Assembly (NCBI GenBank): GCA_963932465.1
Contig: OZ010794.1
Location: 440,635,502-440,699,501 of the forward strand
Direction: 5' to 3'
Length of the DNA stretch: 64,000 nt
From: Maratus speciosus
Taxonomy: Eukaryota > Arthropoda > Arachnida > Araneae > Salticidae
The notes beneath the pieces are model-generated. The model had not been told where the DNA came from. It did not search any database and saw nothing but the letters and a program-made list of their open reading frames with translations. Of this stretch, positions 32,993 through 44,353 are shown piece after piece (position 1 is the stretch's first letter; each line of letters starts with the position of its first letter). Made by a program: the position numbers and the translations under genes.

Positions 32993-33180
32993 GCAATTTA
33001 ACTGACAATGCCGAAGTCTTGAACTGGCTAAAGAAGAATCGATACCGTAGTCGAGAGCTCAACCTTTTCATGTTTTCCATCATTGCCATGGGGGTCCTGT
33101 TCATACAATACACATGTTTCTTGAAATACTGCTTTGAACCGATGCTTCATGAAGGCAAAGAGAGCAAGAGCAGCAGCTAG
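32993..33180 (+). CDS. Tandem thioredoxin-repeat membrane protein, last exon with membrane helix
   Basis: The acceptor is TTTTCTAG at 32985-32992 and the stop TAG is at 33178-33180. The exon starts in phase 1, in the same way as the 141-bp exons. The 62 residues open with GNLTDNAEVLNWLKK, the equivalent of GDL..EEVLDW in the other exons, so the last thioredoxin fold is completed here. It does not begin another repeat. Instead it continues RSRELN, a hydrophobic helix of about 20 residues (LFMFSIIAMGVLFIQYTCFL, residues 25-44), and a short tail ending KESKSSS. This predicts a single-pass protein with its thioredoxin repeats in the lumen and the tail in the cytosol. A lumenal endoplasmic reticulum location is likely by analogy with other membrane-anchored PDI proteins, but no classic KKXX retention signal is seen. 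Confidence 0.9.
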
Positions 33181-33640
33181 CAATGTTATGCAAGATCGTG
33201 GTGTGCAGAACTCATCTACAAAGTGTTCATCATCTATTTATTTAATAAAAGAGAAAGGGGGTGAAACTGAAAAGGATTTCAATTGAATATAAATTAATTT
33301 GGGACTTCTGATTCAGCCAGCCTGTTTTGTTTCTCTTCATCTGGATTGTCATTAAAACAGTATTTTTTTTTCTAATGACGAAATAATTTAATTATAAAAA
33401 ATATTGATGTTGTTTATGTAGTATATGAAATTGTTATTTGGAGATAAATTGGCTGCAGTTGTAAAAATTGAAAAATGATTGTTAGATAAGATTGTTTTTT
33501 TAAGCATTTATATAACATTGCCAATCTTAACCATGCATTCATTTTACTTGATTTTAGCCCTTTTTTCCAAAGTTTATTTCTCTATATGTAAATTATTATT
33601 TCTTACCTTTCTCTAAAGTGAGATTCTCAAATAGTTGTGG
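33181..33640 (+). other. Probable 3' untranslated region
   Basis: It follows the TAG directly. AATAAA occurs at 33244-33249, 64 bp after the stop, but without an obvious GT-rich element right after. The true end may be further on; other AATAAA signals are at about 40168 and 40240. Confidence 0.5.
33244..33249 (+). promoter_or_regulatory. Candidate polyadenylation signal AATAAA
   Basis: First AATAAA after the stop codon of the thioredoxin-repeat gene. Use is not proven. Confidence 0.4.
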
Positions 33641-33644
33641 TTTA

Positions 33645-34560
33645 TAGCAGTGGCGTAGCTATTTAAAAGTAATGGGAGATACTCAAGTAGTCATTAAAAA
33701 AATTCTACTGTTGCAATTATTAATAATTAACAAAATAGTTATGATAAAAATTAATCTTTCAAACTAATTATCAATTCTAATATCACGAAATCAATATTTT
33801 AATTATTACTGATACAAAACTTAATGTACTGAAATTTTCTGAGAATAACGATTATTAAATTATGAGAAACGCTGAATTGTGGAGGCAAATCCTCCCTCAT
33901 ATTCTACAAAATTTTTACAGAAAATAATTAGTTTTGTAATATCAGTGCACGCAATCCTATTAGACTCTTCTGTAACTCTTATCAGTTGCATATAATTATG
34001 AGAAACGCTGAATTGAGGAGGCAAATCCTCCCTCATATTCTACAAAATTTTTACAGAAAATAATTAGTTTTGTAATATCAGTGCACGCAATCCTATTAGA
34101 CTCTTCTGTAGCTCTTATCAATTGCATATAATTACGAGAAACGCTGAATTGAGGAGGCATATCCTCCCTCATATTCTACAAAATATTTACAGAAAATAAT
34201 TAGTTTTGTAATATCAGTGCACGCAATCCTATTAGACTCTTCTGAAACTCTTATCAATTGCATATAATTCATAAGAATTAAGTCTCCTGAAAATTCTTGA
34301 AACAGTACTTGCAGTAATACCAATATGAAGGAAATGAAACTGCTGGTTGAGAGTGTTTTGAAATGTAAATCGATATGAGCTCAAAGTAAAAATTTGACCT
34401 GCAGAGCTGATGTTGAAGGCCGTGATCCCCACCCTTTGGAAATCTAACCAATATTTATAGTACTTCTTTATGTACAGAGATTTTATTTTTCAAAGGTGAA
34501 TTATTAAACATTGTAGATCAAAAATGACAGTTTTGGGGACATCTCATGTAATTTTTTGAA
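33645..34560. repeat. Dispersed repeat, copy 1
   Basis: It begins GCAGTGGCGTAGCTA, a common start of arthropod interspersed repeats. Segments align with 38735-39170: TTTCAAACTAATTAT, ATCACGAAATCAATAT, and AATCTAACCAATATTTATAG followed by TACTTCTTTATG. Copy 1 is longer because of the 138-bp tandem units inside it. Confidence 0.65.
33856..34269 (+). repeat. Three tandem units of 138 bp
   Basis: ATTATGAGAAACGCTGAATT starts near 33856, 33994 and 34132 (third copy ATTACGAG). Units are nearly identical through GGAGGCAAATCCTCCC, TAATATCAGTGCACGCAATC and CTTATCARTTGCATATAA. Such identity points to recent amplification. Confidence 0.95.
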
Positions 34561-34734
34561 AATATCTTTAGTTGAATGTGGAGGTCTTGATCTACTCAAT
34601 AATCAATTATAAATCTTAGTTTATAAAGTTCACCACTTATTTCACCCTTTTAAATTTCAAATTTTTTAGAAGCAGAATTTCAAGTTTCTAGCCCCTTCAG
34701 TACTACAAAAATCGCTAGTTTATAACGTATTTTG

Positions 34735-34907
34735 CACCTACACCCCATTGGGGGTCTAGTGGTACTGACATAAAATATAGCTATGTTAGAGCAGAGACTA
34801 ACGCCCTCATTTTGCTACCATTACTTTTGAAATCGATTTGGTAGCTTTCGAGATTACCCCAACAAACAAACAAACTTTTCTTCCTTATAATATTAGTATA
34901 GATTGTA
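34735..34907 (+). mobile_element. 3' end of an RTE-like non-LTR element or derived SINE
   Basis: The segment ends AACAAACAAACAAACTTTTC then CTTATAATATTAGTATAGAT. This tail is very common at the 3' ends of RTE-clade LINEs and their SINEs in arthropods (family knowledge). The upstream part (TTGGTAGCTTTCGAGATTAC) fits. No reverse transcriptase is present. Confidence 0.6.
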
Positions 34908-36461
34908 AAAAAGGTGAAAGAAATGTTTTTCATTGCTATATATTAAAGTGATTGCTATATAACAATTCCTTTCTTCTTCTTTTTTTTTTTTTTCAAAAAA
35001 TTCAGAAATATTATTCTCTTTTATTAGATTGCTTATTTAAGATTTATATTAAATATTTTAAAAATACCATTTCAATTTCAAATCAGGGAAGAAAAATTAT
35101 TTTTTAAATTTTAAGTTAACTTTTTTCTGACCCTCCAATATCGCTGAAAATTTACTAGTCACGAACACTGCATATCAGCCTGTTGATTGTGTGTGCCTTT
35201 GATATATGTCTTCTCACATGTGATAGTACTCCGCAGGGCCGAAACTAGCCTTTTTTGCACCCGGGGAAAACATAGATTTTGGCGCCCTCCTCCCCTCCCC
35301 CCACCTCTTCCACAAAGTATATTTACAAAGAGAATTTTACTAACTTTCTAATAGACGACTTATTTTAAAATTTAAAATATGTAATATTGAACTACGTAAT
35401 CTACAATGGCGGATCCAAACGGAAGGTCACGGGGGTCATGACTTCCCCCTCTGAACACCAACAAAAATATTCTAAAGATCATTTCTTAAATGCAATATAC
35501 AGTAGAGTCCCGATTATCCGAGTCCCTCTTAACCGAGTTATTTTCCCCTTTGGCACCTCTTCGTTCTCGCGCCCGAGGCACATCCCTCAGCCCCCTCTTA
35601 GTTTTGGCCCTGGTACTCCGAAGTGCCCAGTGTCACCGCATTCCTCTTTTTGGGTCATCAGTCGTCATCATGAAATTCATCCAATTTTCGCTTCCAGCAG
35701 TCTTTTTGGAATTTCTCCTATTCCAATGGATTATTTTCAATTATTCGCTGAATAGGATATAAATTCCATTTCCTCTATATGTAAACGAAAAATGAACCAT
35801 TTTGAAACTTTTAGGTTAAAATATCCTATAATATACCCCATTCTTTGCCAAACAAAAGACATTTCAATCCTAGTTTCATACTATTCCCATTTAATATCAT
35901 ATGCTTTTAATTTAATGGTTGATGCAATTTATCCAGTTGCAACATCAGTGTACAGTTTTAAAAAGTAAAACTGTATTTACTGTTAAAACATTCACAAAAG
36001 AAACGGATGTGCATAGTGAAGTGATACGAATTTCTGTATGTTCTGAGGACCTTTGTGTTTTTAATGCGCCTTTCCAAAAAAAAAAAAAAAAAAGCTTATA
36101 TTGAAGGGGCATTACCAATGTTAAAATGCAAAAGGTCCACAAAATATTTTTCTTAATCTTTTGTTTATTAAGGAGTAAAATATATATTTACACTGTAGTT
36201 TTTAGGTTAATCTTAAATTCATGCAATTACGAAACATGTTAATAGATCATGAAAAAAATGCATAATTAAATTTTGCATGTGGTTCTACATCGAAATGACT
36301 GGGAAACCAGGTGTTGCTCACTTTTTTTGTGATAGTCAGCAGAACAATTCTTGTTCTTGCTCATCTAGCATCCAGTTCCACATGTCTGACATGCTCATTT
36401 TGTACAGCGTGGATTTTTAGATGTCCTGTGCAGCGCATGCATTATGGCTGATCCCCAGGTA
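34908..36461. other. Repeat-derived DNA without genes
   Basis: AGGGCCGAAACTAGC at about 35237 resembles the start of an interspersed repeat. TACAGTAGAGTCCCGATTAT then CCGAG (35498-35522) resembles a Tigger terminus with no partner end. The overlapping frames at 35387-35762 are in two phases with no motif. A poly-A run lies at 36077-36093. Confidence 0.45.
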
Positions 36462-37525
36462 CAGTCGTGGAAAAAAAAAGTAAACACCCCCTACTAACTC
36501 TTCAACAAATTATCGTAGACGGAAGTTACTGGTACCGAACGATTTGAAATAAAGTCTACTTTTAAATGACGTATATAAAATTTGCTTAGGGGGTCATCTA
36601 CATATTAAAAAGAACCCAAACCTCATTTTTTTTCAATGGCAATACCCAATTTTAACGAGATATTTCAAATCTTCGGTTCAAAATATGCCTAGACACCAAA
36701 TTTCAAGTCATTTGAATGATAAGTTTTTGAGTTATAAACATTCAAAATTTAGTGCTTCTAATGTTAAATTACGTTTTCATATTTTTATTTATATCTTCTG
36801 AAATTATGCTCCTAATGTGCTAATTTTTTGTTTAGAAATAAAACTAATTTGCCCAAACATAAATACGCTGAATTTGAAATTTTTATAATTTTATGATATG
36901 AATTATGAATTATGAAATTAATATTCGAAAAAATAATGAATTGCAACCTACAATTTTTTTGATGGATTTAGATTTATTAAGTCCTACTTTATTAAAATCC
37001 CAAATTTCACATTTTTCTTCCAAGTAGTTTTCAAATTATGCTTAAAAAACGGCAAAATGATGGTTTAAGGGGCCGTCTATGATTGAAGTGAGTAGATATT
37101 TTGAAATTTCTTCTGCTGCCTTGTTATCTAACAGACTGCATTGACTGCTTAAGGTGCCTTGATCAAGAAGGCGACTCTCTCGGTTAGCAATCGAGAACCC
37201 AACTTCAATTTGGATACAGCCCTTAAAATACGCTCGTTTTAAAATAATTGATTTCTCGGAAACTTGTGGTACGAATTGCATCAAAATTTGTTTTTAGGCT
37301 AATTGAAGGGTGTAGAGTTCATTTATGCTGTCAGAATTGGGTATTGCCATTGAAAAAAATGAAGTTATGGTTCGTTTTAATATGTAGATGGCCCCCTAAG
37401 CAAATTTTATATACATCATTTAAAAGTAGACTTTATTTAAAATCGTTCTTTACGAGTAACTTTCTTCTACGATAATTTGTTACGGAGTTAGTAGGGGGTG
37501 TTTACTTTTTTTTTTTCCACGACTG
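36462..37525. mobile_element. Tc1-like non-autonomous element with long TIRs
   Basis: TA at 36460-36461 and 37526-37527. Both ends read CAGTCGTGGAAAAAAAA, then GTAAACACCCCCTACTAACT. The inverted repeats extend about 190 bp through GTAGACTTTATTT, CATCTACATATTAAAA and CAATGGCAATACCCAA, with small differences. The 700-bp centre shows no transposase. CAGTCGTGG-type ends and the TA site fit Tc1. Confidence 0.85.
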
Positions 37526-37544
37526 TACATGGGCAGCTTGTCTG

Positions 37545-37568
37545 ATTGTTCCTCCAGAGGAACAATCC
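37545..37568. repeat. Perfect short palindrome
   Basis: GATTGTTCCTC then CA then GAGGAACAATC: 11 paired bases with a 2-base loop, followed by a partial repeat CTCCAGAGGAG. Function unknown. Confidence 0.8.
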
Positions 37569-37689
37569 TCCAGAGGAGTAGTTTGACATCGTTGATATGA
37601 GATACTGGTATTCTATTATTGGATCGCACAGTGCGAAATTGTGAGAATCTAGCGGAACTTAATTACTGCGCATGAATCAAACGCGTTTT

Positions 37690-38100
37690 TGTTGGAGTTT
37701 TAAATTATTGTATTCATATAACGACACATTGTATCAACACTTTTTTGAATAGATGATGTGGTTTCAAATACGACTACCTCTAAGCCCGCTTCCCCCAAAA
37801 AAACTTGGTGAGAATTCAGGAAAAAAGATTTAAAAATCAAATCGGAAAAATGAACAACCTTAATGTGTAAACTCGCAATTTTACGCAGAACATTTTTGCT
37901 GAGTTTTTAACTTATTCTTTGCATATAACATCCGGTTGTACCACCTCTTATTTTTGAACACAGGATAAATGTTGTGGTGTCGAATGCAATTACCTGTCTC
38001 AAAAATATCTTGGAAAGAATTTAGGGAAAAAAAGATTTAAAATTAAAATACGAAAAATGAACAACCTTAAATTGTAAACCGGCAATTCTTCGTAGAACAT
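37690..38100 (+). repeat. Two diverged tandem units of about 205 bp
   Basis: Shared words are AAAAATGAACAACCTTAA, TTTTTGAA.A.A.GATG.TGTGGT and a GGGAAAAAAAGATTTAAAA-type block, each seen twice about 205 bp apart. Confidence 0.65.
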
Positions 38101-38734
38101 TGATTAGGAATGTCTACCTTTAAAGTTCCGTCGAAAGTTGCTTGATATAACATGATATGGTATGTTAAAACCTGAAGTGAATTTATAACTATCAACAATG
38201 TGTAAATTACCTTATTATACATACAAATACTGCAAGCATAGGTACTTACACATATAATCGCCATTCTTATACGTGTGTGGATTAAAAGTGTTCATGTGAC
38301 GTACCTCGACGAAGTACCAAGTGAATTTTTTTGCTAGCCAGGGCATTTTACTGTGCCCTCTGCTAATACTATGTGAGGTAACAGACAAAACTACTGTTGT
38401 AATTGGTCAAACAAGGTGTAGTTTTCTATCCAGATAAGTCATATGGTACGTAAATTACAACTTTTTAAAAATGGATTAAGTTCCGTTAGACTGTTAAAAT
38501 TGCGCACTATAGGGCGATCTGGTTGTGTCCTACTGTCACTAGAAATTAGCAACTGACTGTGTAACATTCAGTTATGCTGATAACGTATTGAAGTGCTGTG
38601 AAATAAATTTATAAATGGTTTACATCAAAGCTAATTACCTTCTTTCAACTCCATAAAAACATTTAAAACATTAGTACAAATTTTGAATAATTAATTGCTC
38701 TTTTCATCAGATGAGACAAACCCTGCATATAGCC

Positions 38735-39170
38735 AAGGGCATAGTATTTTTGAAATTATGGGAGGGGCTTTTGTTGTGACTTTTAATAAATTAAGCAATT
38801 ACAACTACTAAGAATAAGTAAAATATTTATGAAAATTAATTAATCCTTCAAACTAATTATTATGCCAGTATCATGAAATCAATATCTTAATTATTTTAGA
38901 TAGAAGATTTAAAATACTGTTTTCCAGAGAATTATGATTATGAAATTCTTGAGGATTTAAGAGATATTAATAGTAGGAAAGAGCATTCCCTAAAGTAAAA
39001 AGGGTTCGATATTTAAAAAAATCACAGGGAAAAAATGTGAACTGTTTTCCAGCAAAAAAATCTAATTAATATTTATGGTACTTCTTTATGTTTTCAGAAA
39101 TGGATTAGCAAACATTGAAAACAGAAAATGTTTGTCTTTGGAACATCGCATATGACTTTACAAAATTGTC
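38735..39170. repeat. Dispersed repeat, copy 2
   Basis: Diverged partner of 33645-34560, lacking the tandem 138-bp units. Confidence 0.6.
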
Positions 39171-40458
39171 TTTGTTTTAATGAAGAGAGCTTGAGCTCAA
39201 CCAAACCTCTCCCCTCCCCGTCCCACAAGCTTCCCCGATTTCCCACCTTTCCTGTCTCCCTGCATACATTGGCAATAGTAAACCAAGTTTGCATATTGAA
39301 ATTATATACATGTTATAAACTTTTACAGAGTTGAAAGAAGGTAATTATTCTTGATAGGTATGTTTCACCATCAAGATTTCCTTTAAAAAAGAAAATCTTT
39401 ATAAAGTGGTTATTTACTAATACCACTAAAAAATAAGACTATATATTTTAAAATGCTATCAAAGCAGTAATTATGCATTTTATTTGTATCCAAGAGAAAA
39501 GTATTGTATTATTCCCAGTGAATATGTGTCATAAAAAAAATATAATGTTCTGATATTGTAATTTCGAAAATCAAGATTAAGTCAAACTTTTTAAACTTTT
39601 TTATTAGTTAATCTACTAAAAGTTTTGTTCTAGAAATAAAATATAGTTAGGCTGACCATAATAAGAATGCTGTTTTCAATATAAATATACCTATTATTAC
39701 TTTATTTTTCCTTTATTTTACAAAAACAGTAAGATAATTGTAATTTTTATTAAATTCCAATAAGGATTTATCAATATGATAAACAACATTCACAATTTAG
39801 GTGTCAGTAATTTTAATAAAATAATCTGATAGTTTGATATTGGACATTAAAAATTGAATTCCCTTAACAAAATATTGTGAGCATTTGCTGTGCCTTCCAA
39901 ATACAAAATCTTAGCAAATGCTGTTGGAGAGAACTGTTTAAATGCTTACTTCATTGTTTTATTTAGATAAAATATAACTGTGTTTTGTCAAAACAGGTTA
40001 AAAAGTCAATTGACTAATTTAAAAATGAATATTAAATATAACTCTTTTTTAATTCCTATTAAATCTTTATTCATCCTATTATTTCATTGTTGTCTCTTTA
40101 AAATATGGTCAGCATAATTGTATAAATATGTCTATCTTGTTAAAAGTGTATATTATTGTACAAAAACTAAATAAATCACTTCTGCTGGATGCATTGATAT
40201 GCTGTTATCATATTGGTGTTTATCTACATTTTGTAAAGAAATAAACTCATTTTGTGAAATTTCCTACATTTGTGTTTTGTGTCAATGGGTCCACGTCATA
40301 TACATTTAAAATTTATAAAAACTTTCTATTACTTAAGAAATGCGTTTCATAATACATCAAGAACAAACCACTTGACATGTTTTGGTTTTAATCGAGTTAA
40401 AAACCGTAATCATAAAATTCGTCTCCTGTCAAGACGAATGACTCCAGACAATGAAATA
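39171..40458. other. Non-repetitive AT-rich DNA
   Basis: No gene seen. AATAAA motifs near 40168 and 40240, with GT-rich sequence after the second, could end a transcript. A very long 3' UTR of the thioredoxin gene is possible but unproven. Confidence 0.4.
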
Positions 40459-40926
40459 CAGGGTGGTTATAATGAAACTTCCCCTATAAACAGCATCCTA
40501 CAGCGGAAACAGGTGAGCGGAATGCAATGAAATTTGGTATATAGACTATACACGAGATGCGCTCACGGAATTTCGAAAAAAAAAAAAATAGTTCCAAAAT
40601 ATCCACCAGATGGCGCTTTTTCCGGAAAAAAACATTAAATTTAACACAATAAACGACCAAAACGAATTACAAAAACAATATTAACAATCCAGAACAAGAA
40701 TTATGAGTAATAAAATGTAAAACCGGCTGTTTTGGCCGTTTATTGTGTTAAATTTAAGGTTTTTTTCGGAAAAGCGCCATCTGGTGGACATTTTGGAACT
40801 TTTTTTTCCCGAAATTCCGTAAGCGCATCTCGTGTATAGTCTACATACCAAATTTCATTGCATTCTGTTCAAACGTTTGCGCTGTAGGATGCTGTTTATA
40901 GGGGAAGTTTAATTATAACCACCCTG
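40459..40926. mobile_element. Palindromic mariner-type MITE
   Basis: TA at 40457-40458 and 40927-40928. Left end CAGGGTGGTTATAATGAAAC; right end, inverted, CAGGGTGGTTATAATTAAAC. The two halves are inverted copies over about 200 bp each (CCCTATAAACAGCATCCTAC, ACACGAGATGCGCTYACGGA, TTAACACAATAAACGRCCAA). No coding capacity. Confidence 0.9.
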
Positions 40927-40928
40927 TA

Positions 40929-41379
40929 TATACCAAATACTAAACAAACACAAAACACATACGTCCTCTATTGTCAATCATGAAATTAAAATAATACAAT
41001 GATTAAAAAATTGTTTACTAATGTGGCTCCCCTATTCGAGTTTTCTGTAAAGCATTTATTCGGTAATTCTAACCATAAAGTTGGAATAATAAAGGGAAAG
41101 GTATTATTGCAAGCTAACTCTCTGCGTGTATGGATCTCAATGACTCCCTTATAATAGACTTTCGAAAATAATCCTCTTTAATAAAAAGCTATGCGTTACT
41201 GACGAGTGGCTTTTTCACTAATCGTTGCCACAGATTAATCTCGGAAAATGAAACATTTGAAGTTACTGAAAAAATTAATAGCTCGAAAAGTATTTGTCAG
41301 TTTTCTGACAAATACTTTTCGACAAACTGCGTTAGAAAGGTAAACAAGTTGGAAATTGCTCGTCAAACGTAGAAAATGA
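40929..41379. other. Unassigned DNA with a perfect hairpin
   Basis: No gene seen. It contains the hairpin at 41283-41322, listed separately. Confidence 0.5.
41283..41322. repeat. Perfect 18-bp stem hairpin with TTTT loop
   Basis: TCGAAAAGTATTTGTCAG, TTTT, CTGACAAATACTTTTCGA. Fully matched. Confidence 0.9.
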
Positions 41380-41921
41380 GGTGCGTTCGTACTATAACTA
41401 GTCTTATAATTATTTTTTACACCCCATATTGTACTGAATGTATCATTTTTTGCACTTCATAAAGTGCATAGTTTGTAGCATCATTAAAATGCACTTGCAA
41501 TAACTTTTTTCCCATTCCCCGTAATGTAACGGAACACTTTTGACTGTCCCTGTAATTAAACTATACATCCGATTTTCCTAAAATTGGAAATAGCTCGACA
41601 AAATTTTGCAACAATTATATCTTTAAAATTTCAGACCATTCGGAAGGCTGTAACATCATTAAAATGCACTTGCAATAATTTTTCCCATTGGCCGTAATGT
41701 AAAGAAAAACTTTTGACTGTCCCTGTCATTAAACTATACATCCGATTTTCATAAAATTTGAAATGGCTCGACAAAATTTTGCAACAATCTTATATTTAAA
41801 ATTTCAGATCATTCGGTTTGGTAGTTTTTGCTCTGTTATATGCGGACAGACAGACAGACAGACGGACGGACTGAACGACGACTATAGGTGCTACGTATTT
41901 ATATAACTACGAACGCACCTA
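41380..41921. mobile_element. Inverted-repeat element with tandem units and a CAGA microsatellite
   Basis: Ends AGGTGCGTTCGTACTATAA and, inverted, AGGTGCGTTCGTAGTTATA. Inside are two tandem units of about 180 bp (CATTAAAATGCACTTGCAAT, CTTTTGACTGTCCCTGT, AAACTATACATCCGATTTTC, ATTTTGCAACAAT) followed by a (CAGA)n/(CGGA)n run at 41849-41869. Class unknown. Confidence 0.75.
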
Positions 41922-42539
41922 AAAATGGTATTTTTCTTGATATAAATTTCAAATCTAATGATTATGCCGTTTTTCAAATATTGATTTTCAAAAATTACCA
42001 AATTTCACAATGGAGTACCATAGCGAAACCTTCTGGCGTAAAAAGATAATGATAACGGTAATGTGTCCTGACGTGTATACTGGCTATAGCATGAGTCACA
42101 AATAATAGTAGCCTTATTATACTGTTAAAATTTAAAAGTGAATTATGATGTCACGAGTGCATGATTTTTAATTAATTCTCGACAAATACTAGATGCGCCA
42201 TTTCTTTTCAGTTGTGAATAATATAGATTATTTCACGTATGACCTCATATTTAAAACGAATATAGGGTTAAAGCATGGCTTTTACAAGAGAAAATGATAT
42301 CATGAAGGGCTTTTCATGAATTTACATTTCTTTATCAATTTTTTTCCAAGAATCAAGACTATGTTTATTTAGGCTTAGGAAACTGTTTTTTTTTAAATAC
42401 TGGTATAAAAGCAAAATTTCTCAAAGGTTTCAATATATTAAAAAAGAGAGTATATTTGTGCGAGATTCATAGTGGGTACGATGTTTAATTTTAAAATTGT
42501 TTTTCTAATCAAACATGTTTAAAACCTAACATACCTCGT

Positions 42540-42589
42540 GCTACATGTTAACATACCTCGCGTTGCCCAACGCGAGGTATTTCAGCTAG
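42540..42589 (+). mobile_element. Helitron 3' end (second family)
   Basis: A perfect 12-bp stem (TACCTCGCGTTG, loop CC, CAACGCGAGGTA; 42554-42579) is followed by TTTCAG and CTAG at 42586-42589, then T. This is the canonical Helitron 3' terminus. The 5' end is not identified; it may lie within 41922-42540. Confidence 0.75.
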
Positions 42590-44353
42590 TTTGAAATAAA
42601 AATCAATTTACTGTCATTAAACAATGCTTTTATCCCCCCCCCCCCCTCCCTTCCTCCTCTAAATGTAATCTTGATAAAGCTGTTTTTTTTTACGACCAAA
42701 TCTAATGTCCGACTCTTGCTCCCTTTTCCTGATACTAAACTTTCTCCCAGTCCTATGTAATATTTAATGCCTTCCTTTTCATTAACATAAGGTGTTTCAT
42801 AAACCTCTGATAGGTCATCTTGCTTTATTAGATCAAATTGCTTATTAACTAAATTCTTCCTTTTTTTATGAATTTTAATTATTTGTGAACAAGTGATGAT
42901 CTTCTTTTTAAATTTTACGATTTAAAAAACATTTTTAACATAGTTTTTATCGATACTCGTTATATACGTTTCTTTTTAATGCCGCATTTTTCAATATAAG
43001 TGGTTCTTGAAATCATCTCTTTGTGATTACGTGTACGCAGGCCCGGCAGAGTGTGCGTCAAATTTTTTTAAGGGAGGTGAATACGTTTCGAGGAATTCGG
43101 AGAAAAAAAAACTCAAAAAGTCTAAGAAAATAAGATAATAAAGATTTTCTTTATATAAGTATGGCAATGAGAAAAATTCGAGACAGAATAAAAGAACATG
43201 AAGCAGATCTCAGATTAAATAGACCCTATACTGCATTAGTAGTAACCAGGAAGCCATTATAAGGAAATCCTTTGAAATAATTTTCAATAAAGGTATAGTT
43301 TGTAACGATACATTGTCATGTGACTTCCATGGACTTTGGAAAGAATGGCTACGTAGTAGATGAAGGCTTGTTTTGTTAAAATGTGAATACCTTTACCTTT
43401 CAACTTATCTTCCATACCACCTTTAAATTACAATAGTCTCTCCTTACCGAATAAGTTCAAAGGGAAATAACAACATTTAAATAACCACTAACGTGCGAAT
43501 TTGGCTGAAAACGTTTTGGGATTTTTAAGGTAAGGTAAATGCACTTTAGGCCACGTACCAGTAGTGGGACACTAATTTTTATAGTTTAAAAACAATCCCA
43601 AAATACATTTCTGAAAAACGGCTGAAAGAAATCTGACTAATATCATATCCTTAAATGTTCACTTTCCATAAACTGTTTAGAATAATTGTTTTTTTTTTTG
43701 TTGTTGTTTTTTTTTCTGCTGGTACGTTTGTTAATTTTCTAGAGTGTTTTCAAAAACAGATTTTTTGGCAAATTCTTAGAGATTTCATTAAGACATAAGT
43801 TTTTATTTAAAACATTGTTTCTTTAATATCATGCTTTATTTTAAACTACTGTTGATATACTCTATTACATTGTAAATAATTTGTTGGAAGAGCCGAAAAC
43901 TTAAAGATTCATGCATCATAAATTTGTGAGGCTCACTACTGGAGTCAGAGGAAGGTAACTTTTTTTTTTTTTTCGAAAACTATATTTTGAAACTTTGAAT
44001 GTTTATTCTGATACATGAAGATTAGGACTAGGCTAAAAATGTGTATATCTTCTGGAATTCACTAACACTTTTATAATAATTAGATAAATGTCCTTAAGTG
44101 GCCCATATCCTATTTTAATGTATTTTACATCATTTAATATTATATGCATGCACCTACAAGCAATTTTAGTACATTTTATTTGTGTTTTATATGAATTTTA
44201 ATTTTGAAATTTGCATTTGAGGAAATTTTATTTTCCTCATAAAAGTTCTTAAAATTTAAGGATATACTTTTTAAAAACACACCACGTCGGCATCTGACGC
44301 CTACTTTATGATAGTGAAGGCTGTATTTCAATAATTACATTATGTAATAAGTA
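42590..44353. other. Unassigned DNA, possible TA-type element at 43.5-44.1 kb
   Basis: C-run at 42633-42645. Words such as AGGCCACGTACCAGTAGTGG (about 43547), GGTACG (43720), CTCACTACTGG (43934) and AAGTGGCCC (44097) suggest another word-repeat element, but clear inverted ends are not visible. Confidence 0.35.

Noticed and set aside
33856..34269. CRISPR-like array
   Set aside because: Units of 138 bp repeat over their full length without unique spacers, and the DNA is eukaryotic.
35387..35762. Overlapping frames of 122 and 90 codons as a gene
   Set aside because: Two frames over the same DNA, no known motif, and a transposon-type terminus within; more likely a repeat.
43530..44112. Sixth word-repeat element at 43.5-44.1 kb
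   Set aside because: GGCCAC and CCAGTAG-type words recur, but terminal inverted repeats and TA flanks could not be matched convincingly.
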